NCBI GenBank assembly: GCA_041940305.1
Contig: JBGTSJ010000035.1
Span: 1 to 41,394 of the forward strand
Direction: 5' to 3'
Source of the DNA: JBGTSJ01 sp041940305
GTDB lineage: Bacteria > Planctomycetota > Planctomycetia > Planctomycetales > Planctomycetaceae
DNA: 41,394 bases
In this document: piece by piece, positions 41,353-41,394 of the stretch
Layout: every line of letters begins with the position of its first letter
How positions within the stretch are numbered: position 1 is the stretch's first letter
Made by a program: the position numbers and the translations under genes
Notes under the pieces: generated by a model
Told to the model about the DNA's origin: nothing
Seen by the model: the letters and a program-made list of their open reading frames with translations, nothing else
Databases searched by the model: none

Positions 41353-41394
41353 TTAGTTCCGATAGCCGAGTTTGGTGAACAGTCGCAAGGGATG
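41353..41394 (-). CDS. Possible 3' end of a gene entering from the right
   Basis: Reading leftward from the window edge the minus strand gives HPLRLFTKLGYRN and a TAA. It looks like a natural C-terminus but is too short to identify. The interval 41113-41352 has no convincing gene. Confidence 0.25.
   Translation of the reverse strand, partial: HPLRLFTKLGYRN

Noticed and set aside
1..41394. CRISPR array
   Set aside because: No set of regularly spaced direct repeats with unique spacers; the repeats seen are dispersed palindromes.

Overview
The window looks like a piece of a GC-rich planctomycete chromosome. This is inferred from the gene content and not from any database search: a Tat-exported DUF1501 protein, a beta-propeller/c-type cytochrome fusion, a secreted sialate O-acetylesterase-like protein, remnants of an ECF sigma / Ser-Thr kinase / WD40 locus, a predicted pyrophosphate-type phosphofructokinase, and many short palindromic GC-rich repeats. 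Promoters often show a TACAAT or TAGAAT -10 box, and some start codons sit so close to it that the mRNA should be leaderless.

Left part (1-15,977): a truncated ApbE flavin transferase, two small membrane proteins and an orphan DUF1501 gene lead into a carbon-degradation region. prpB (methylisocitrate lyase) and prpD (methylcitrate dehydratase) diverge from a shared promoter region. They are followed on the plus strand by an acyl-CoA carboxylase beta subunit, an AtuA-like DUF1446 protein, a LiuC/AtuE-like enoyl-CoA hydratase and a VLCAD-like acyl-CoA dehydrogenase. The set recalls the atu/liu pathways for branched acyl-CoA breakdown, with propionyl-CoA clearance through the methylcitrate cycle, although methylcitrate synthase and the biotin-carboxylase subunit are not in the window. 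A predicted modification-dependent nuclease (DUF262 + DUF1524 + RAMA) sits in the middle of this cluster and has visibly different base composition. Several catabolic genes carry palindromic repeats inserted in frame.

Middle part (16,281-24,709): DinB-like protein, predicted PPi-dependent phosphofructokinase, an APH/P-loop kinase fusion, a small beta-sandwich protein, a four-helix membrane protein, metK, and the propeller/cytochrome c protein.

Right part (24,793-40,255): this appears to be an integrated element. A 44-bp direct repeat (43 of 44 identical) of the 3' half of tRNA-His lies at both ends, 15,419 bp apart. An intact tRNA-His and a tyrosine recombinase are at the right end. The cargo includes a predicted hydroxyproline operon (cis-3-hydroxyproline dehydratase, a secreted HExxH metalloprotease, a pyrroline-hydroxy-carboxylate deaminase-like protein), an aspartoacylase-family hydrolase, a sialate O-acetylesterase-like protein and a kelch/FN3 protein. 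A graveyard of gene fragments follows: DUF2252, ECF sigma, WD40, DDE transposase and kinase. Next to the integrase is a two-gene module of unknown function, its second gene truncated. A LpxH-like phosphoesterase follows beyond the tRNA, and the last bases may be the tail of another gene.
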